A stretch of DNA of 64,000 nt. Source: Novosphingobium panipatense (GTDB lineage: Bacteria > Pseudomonadota > Alphaproteobacteria > Sphingomonadales > Sphingomonadaceae). The translations under genes were made by a program, and so were the position numbers. Of the stretch, positions 62,430 to 64,000 are shown piece by piece. The stretch spans positions 62,001 to 126,000 of the forward strand of contig NZ_MSQB01000001.1 of NCBI RefSeq assembly GCF_002149965.1. The letters are read 5' to 3'. The notes below the pieces were generated by a model. That model was not told the DNA's origin, searched no databases, and saw only the letters and a list, made by a program, of their open reading frames with translations. How positions within the stretch are numbered: position 1 is the stretch's first letter; every line of letters begins with the position of its first letter.

Positions 62430-64000
62430 ATGAAAAACGACACCCAATTCGACGCTCCCCGGTTCGACGCGCCCCGGTTCGACGCCATCGTCGTTGGCTC
62501 CGGCATCACCGGAGGCTGGGCGGCAAAGGAACTGACCGAGGCGGGGCTGACCGTGCTGATGGTAGAGCGCGGGCGCAATATCGAGCACCAGACCGGCTAT
62601 GAAACCGAACTCAAGGCCCCATGGGAAATGCCTTTCCGAGGTCAGGGCGATGCCGCGCTCTATGCCCGTGAATATCCGGTGCAGATGCTCAACCGGCATT
62701 TCAACGAATTCACCGAAAGCCACTTCGTCAACGATGCCGAGCAGCCATACCAGAAGGCACTGGGCAAGGACTTCGACTGGTTTCGGTCCTATCAATTGGG
62801 CGGCCGTTCGCTGACCTGGGGGCGGCAATGCTATCGCTGGTCGGACTACGATTTCGGCGCCAACAAGCGCGACGGTTTCGGCACGGACTGGCCGATCCGT
62901 TATGCCGATCTCGCCCCATGGTACGACAAGGTCGAGGAATTCGTCGGCGTTTCGGGTGCGGCGGAGGGATTGGCGCAGCTTCCCGACGGGCGATTCCTGC
63001 CGCCGATGGAGCTTAACTGCGTCGAGCAGGCCGCGCGCGAACGCATCCGTGCCAAGTACCCGGACCGGGTCATGACCATTGGTCGCACCGCCAATCTCAC
63101 CGAAGCGCGCCCGGAACAGGGCCGCGCGCATTGCCAATATCGCAGCATCTGCGCGCGCGGCTGTTCCTACGGCGCTTATTTCTCCACCCAATCGGCAACG
63201 CTGCCGGCCGCGAAGAAGACCGGGCGGCTGAAGGTCGTCACCGATGCCCAGGTCCACAAGGTGGACTACGACGCGAAGACCGGCCGCGTTACCGGCGTGC
63301 GCTGGATCGACACGAAGACCGGCGAGCACAAGGTGGCTTTCGCCCGTGTCGTGTTTCTCAATGCAGGCGCCTTCAATTCGGTTCACCTCATGCTGAATTC
63401 GGCCAGCGAAGCCATGCCGCAGGGGCTTGCCAATTCCAGCGGTGTGCTCGGCACGCATATCATGGATCATGCCAACACGATGGCGGCCATGGCAGTGATG
63501 CCCGGTTTCGAAGGGCGTACCAGTTTCGGCAACCGGCCGACGGGCATCGTCATCCCGCGCTTCCGCAATCTCGAAACTCTGGACGGCGAAGGCTTCACGC
63601 GCGGCTATTCGTTCCAGGGCGGCGCATTGCAGGGCACCTGGACGCGCGGCAAGCGGATGGGCGGCATCGGCAAGGCGTACAAGGAGGAACTGCACAAGAT
63701 CGGCCCCTGGACGATGGTGCTGGTGGTCTTCGCGGATTCGATGCCCCGCGCCAGCAACCGCCTGACCCTGAGCAAGCGCACCGACCCGCGCGGCGTGCGC
63801 CAGCTCGAGATCGCCTTCGCGCACGGCAAGGAAGAAATGGCCGCGCTGGCCGATGCCCACCGCGAGGCCACCGCGATGCTCACCGAAGCCGGCGGGCACG
63901 TCATCATGGGCTTCGACCGGCCGGGCCACGGCGGCACTTCGATCCACGAAATGGGCGGCGCGCGGATGGGGTGGGATCCGAAAACCTCCGTGCTCAACCG
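62430..64000 (+). CDS. GMC family FAD-dependent oxidoreductase (3' end outside window)
   Basis: The frame is open from the ATG at 62430 to the window end, giving 523 residues. FAD binding uses FDAIVVGSGITGGWAAKELTEAGLTVLMVERG-type dinucleotide fold (about 18-48). SYQLGGRSLTWGRQCYRW (about 115-132) is the GMC flavin-attachment region, and HEMGGARMGWDPKTSVL near the window end holds an active-site His. It is the catalytic subunit of a periplasmic membrane-linked dehydrogenase with the preceding small subunit, and a cytochrome c subunit probably follows outside. The N-terminus has a FDAPR tandem repeat. Confidence 0.93.
   Translation, partial: MKNDTQFDAPRFDAPRFDAIVVGSGITGGWAAKELTEAGLTVLMVERGRNIEHQTGYETELKAPWEMPFRGQGDAALYAREYPVQMLNRHFNEFTESHFVNDAEQPYQKALGKDFDWFRSYQLGGRSLTWGRQCYRWSDYDFGANKRDGFGTDWPIRYADLAPWYDKVEEFVGVSGAAEGLAQLPDGRFLPPMELNCVEQAARERIRAKYPDRVMTIGRTANLTEARPEQGRAHCQYRSICARGCSYGAYFSTQSATLPAAKKTGRLKVVTDAQVHKVDYDAKTGRVTGVRWIDTKTGEHKVAFARVVFLNAGAFNSVHLMLNSASEAMPQGLANSSGVLGTHIMDHANTMAAMAVMPGFEGRTSFGNRPTGIVIPRFRNLETLDGEGFTRGYSFQGGALQGTWTRGKRMGGIGKAYKEELHKIGPWTMVLVVFADSMPRASNRLTLSKRTDPRGVRQLEIAFAHGKEEMAALADAHREATAMLTEAGGHVIMGFDRPGHGGTSIHEMGGARMGWDPKTSVLN
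62448..62486 (+). repeat. 15-base tandem repeat at the GMC N-terminus
   Basis: TTCGACGCTCCCCGG, TTCGACGCGCCCCGG and the partial TTCGACGCC encode FDAPR-FDAPR-FDA, the last of which begins the first strand of the FAD fold. Confidence 0.85.

Overview
The window is a high-GC, gene-dense chromosomal segment with about 50 protein-coding genes and no recognisable rRNA, tRNA, CRISPR array or intact transposase. The gene content points to an alphaproteobacterium of the order Sphingomonadales (Novosphingobium/Sphingomonas-like). Evidence for this is three TonB-dependent receptors paired with glycoside hydrolases, a close homologue of Zymomonas-type glucose-fructose oxidoreductase, the non-phosphorylating L-fucose pathway, a Ku/LigD pair, and palindromic repeats built on a CCCGGACTTG..CCGGG core. 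The assignment is inferred from protein and repeat character, not from a marker gene.

Layout. 1-1337: end of an ABC-2 exporter. 1344-1489: stacked hairpins. 1621-4054: metNIQ methionine importer. 4098-10551: SDR enzyme, acyltransferase, LacI regulator, DeoR regulator with an MFS transporter, and an MDR oxidoreductase. 10771-15017: overlapping type I secretion-like triad whose ABC subunit has a degenerate ATPase domain. 15014-18410: ku-ligD end joining. 18505-21504: secreted 2H phosphoesterase, PD40 lipoprotein and a DUF2322-like protein. 21577-27676: L-fucose uptake and oxidation with an IclR regulator. 27729-31588: GH1-GH31 operon, followed by a broken SGNH hydrolase. 32083-35338: TonB receptor and a RhaM-type mutarotase. 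35355-45502: minus-strand locus with two paralogous beta-helix proteins flanking a TonB receptor, plus a ThuA-like protein. 45634-51416: gluconate block (gntK, gntR, gntP, LuxR-type HTH, gfo, gluconolactonase). 51413-64000: second glucoside locus (GH1, TonB receptor, TetR, flavin monooxygenase, FMN reductase, GH3, MFS, gluconate-2-dehydrogenase-subunit-3-like protein, GMC oxidoreductase cut by the window end).

How they work together. Most of 21.5-64 kb looks like plant-polysaccharide and glucoside utilisation. TonB receptors import oligomers, exported and cytoplasmic glycosidases cut them, and sugars are oxidised (fucose to keto-acids; glucose by periplasmic GFOR and lactonase to gluconate, then GntP and GntK).

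The most notable signal is a palindrome, TTAGAAT-N4-ATTCTAA and close variants, in every promoter region of the last locus (52802, 52938, 56043, 61564, 61659). One copy lies next to the TetR gene itself. This defines a self-contained candidate regulon that couples beta-glucosidases to a two-component flavin monooxygenase and a GMC dehydrogenase, as expected for catabolism of an aglycone-bearing glucoside. Other points of interest are the ATPase-dead-looking exporter, a 264-bp element with 31-bp perfect terminal inverted repeats, and several in-frame tandem duplications at the N-termini of exported proteins.
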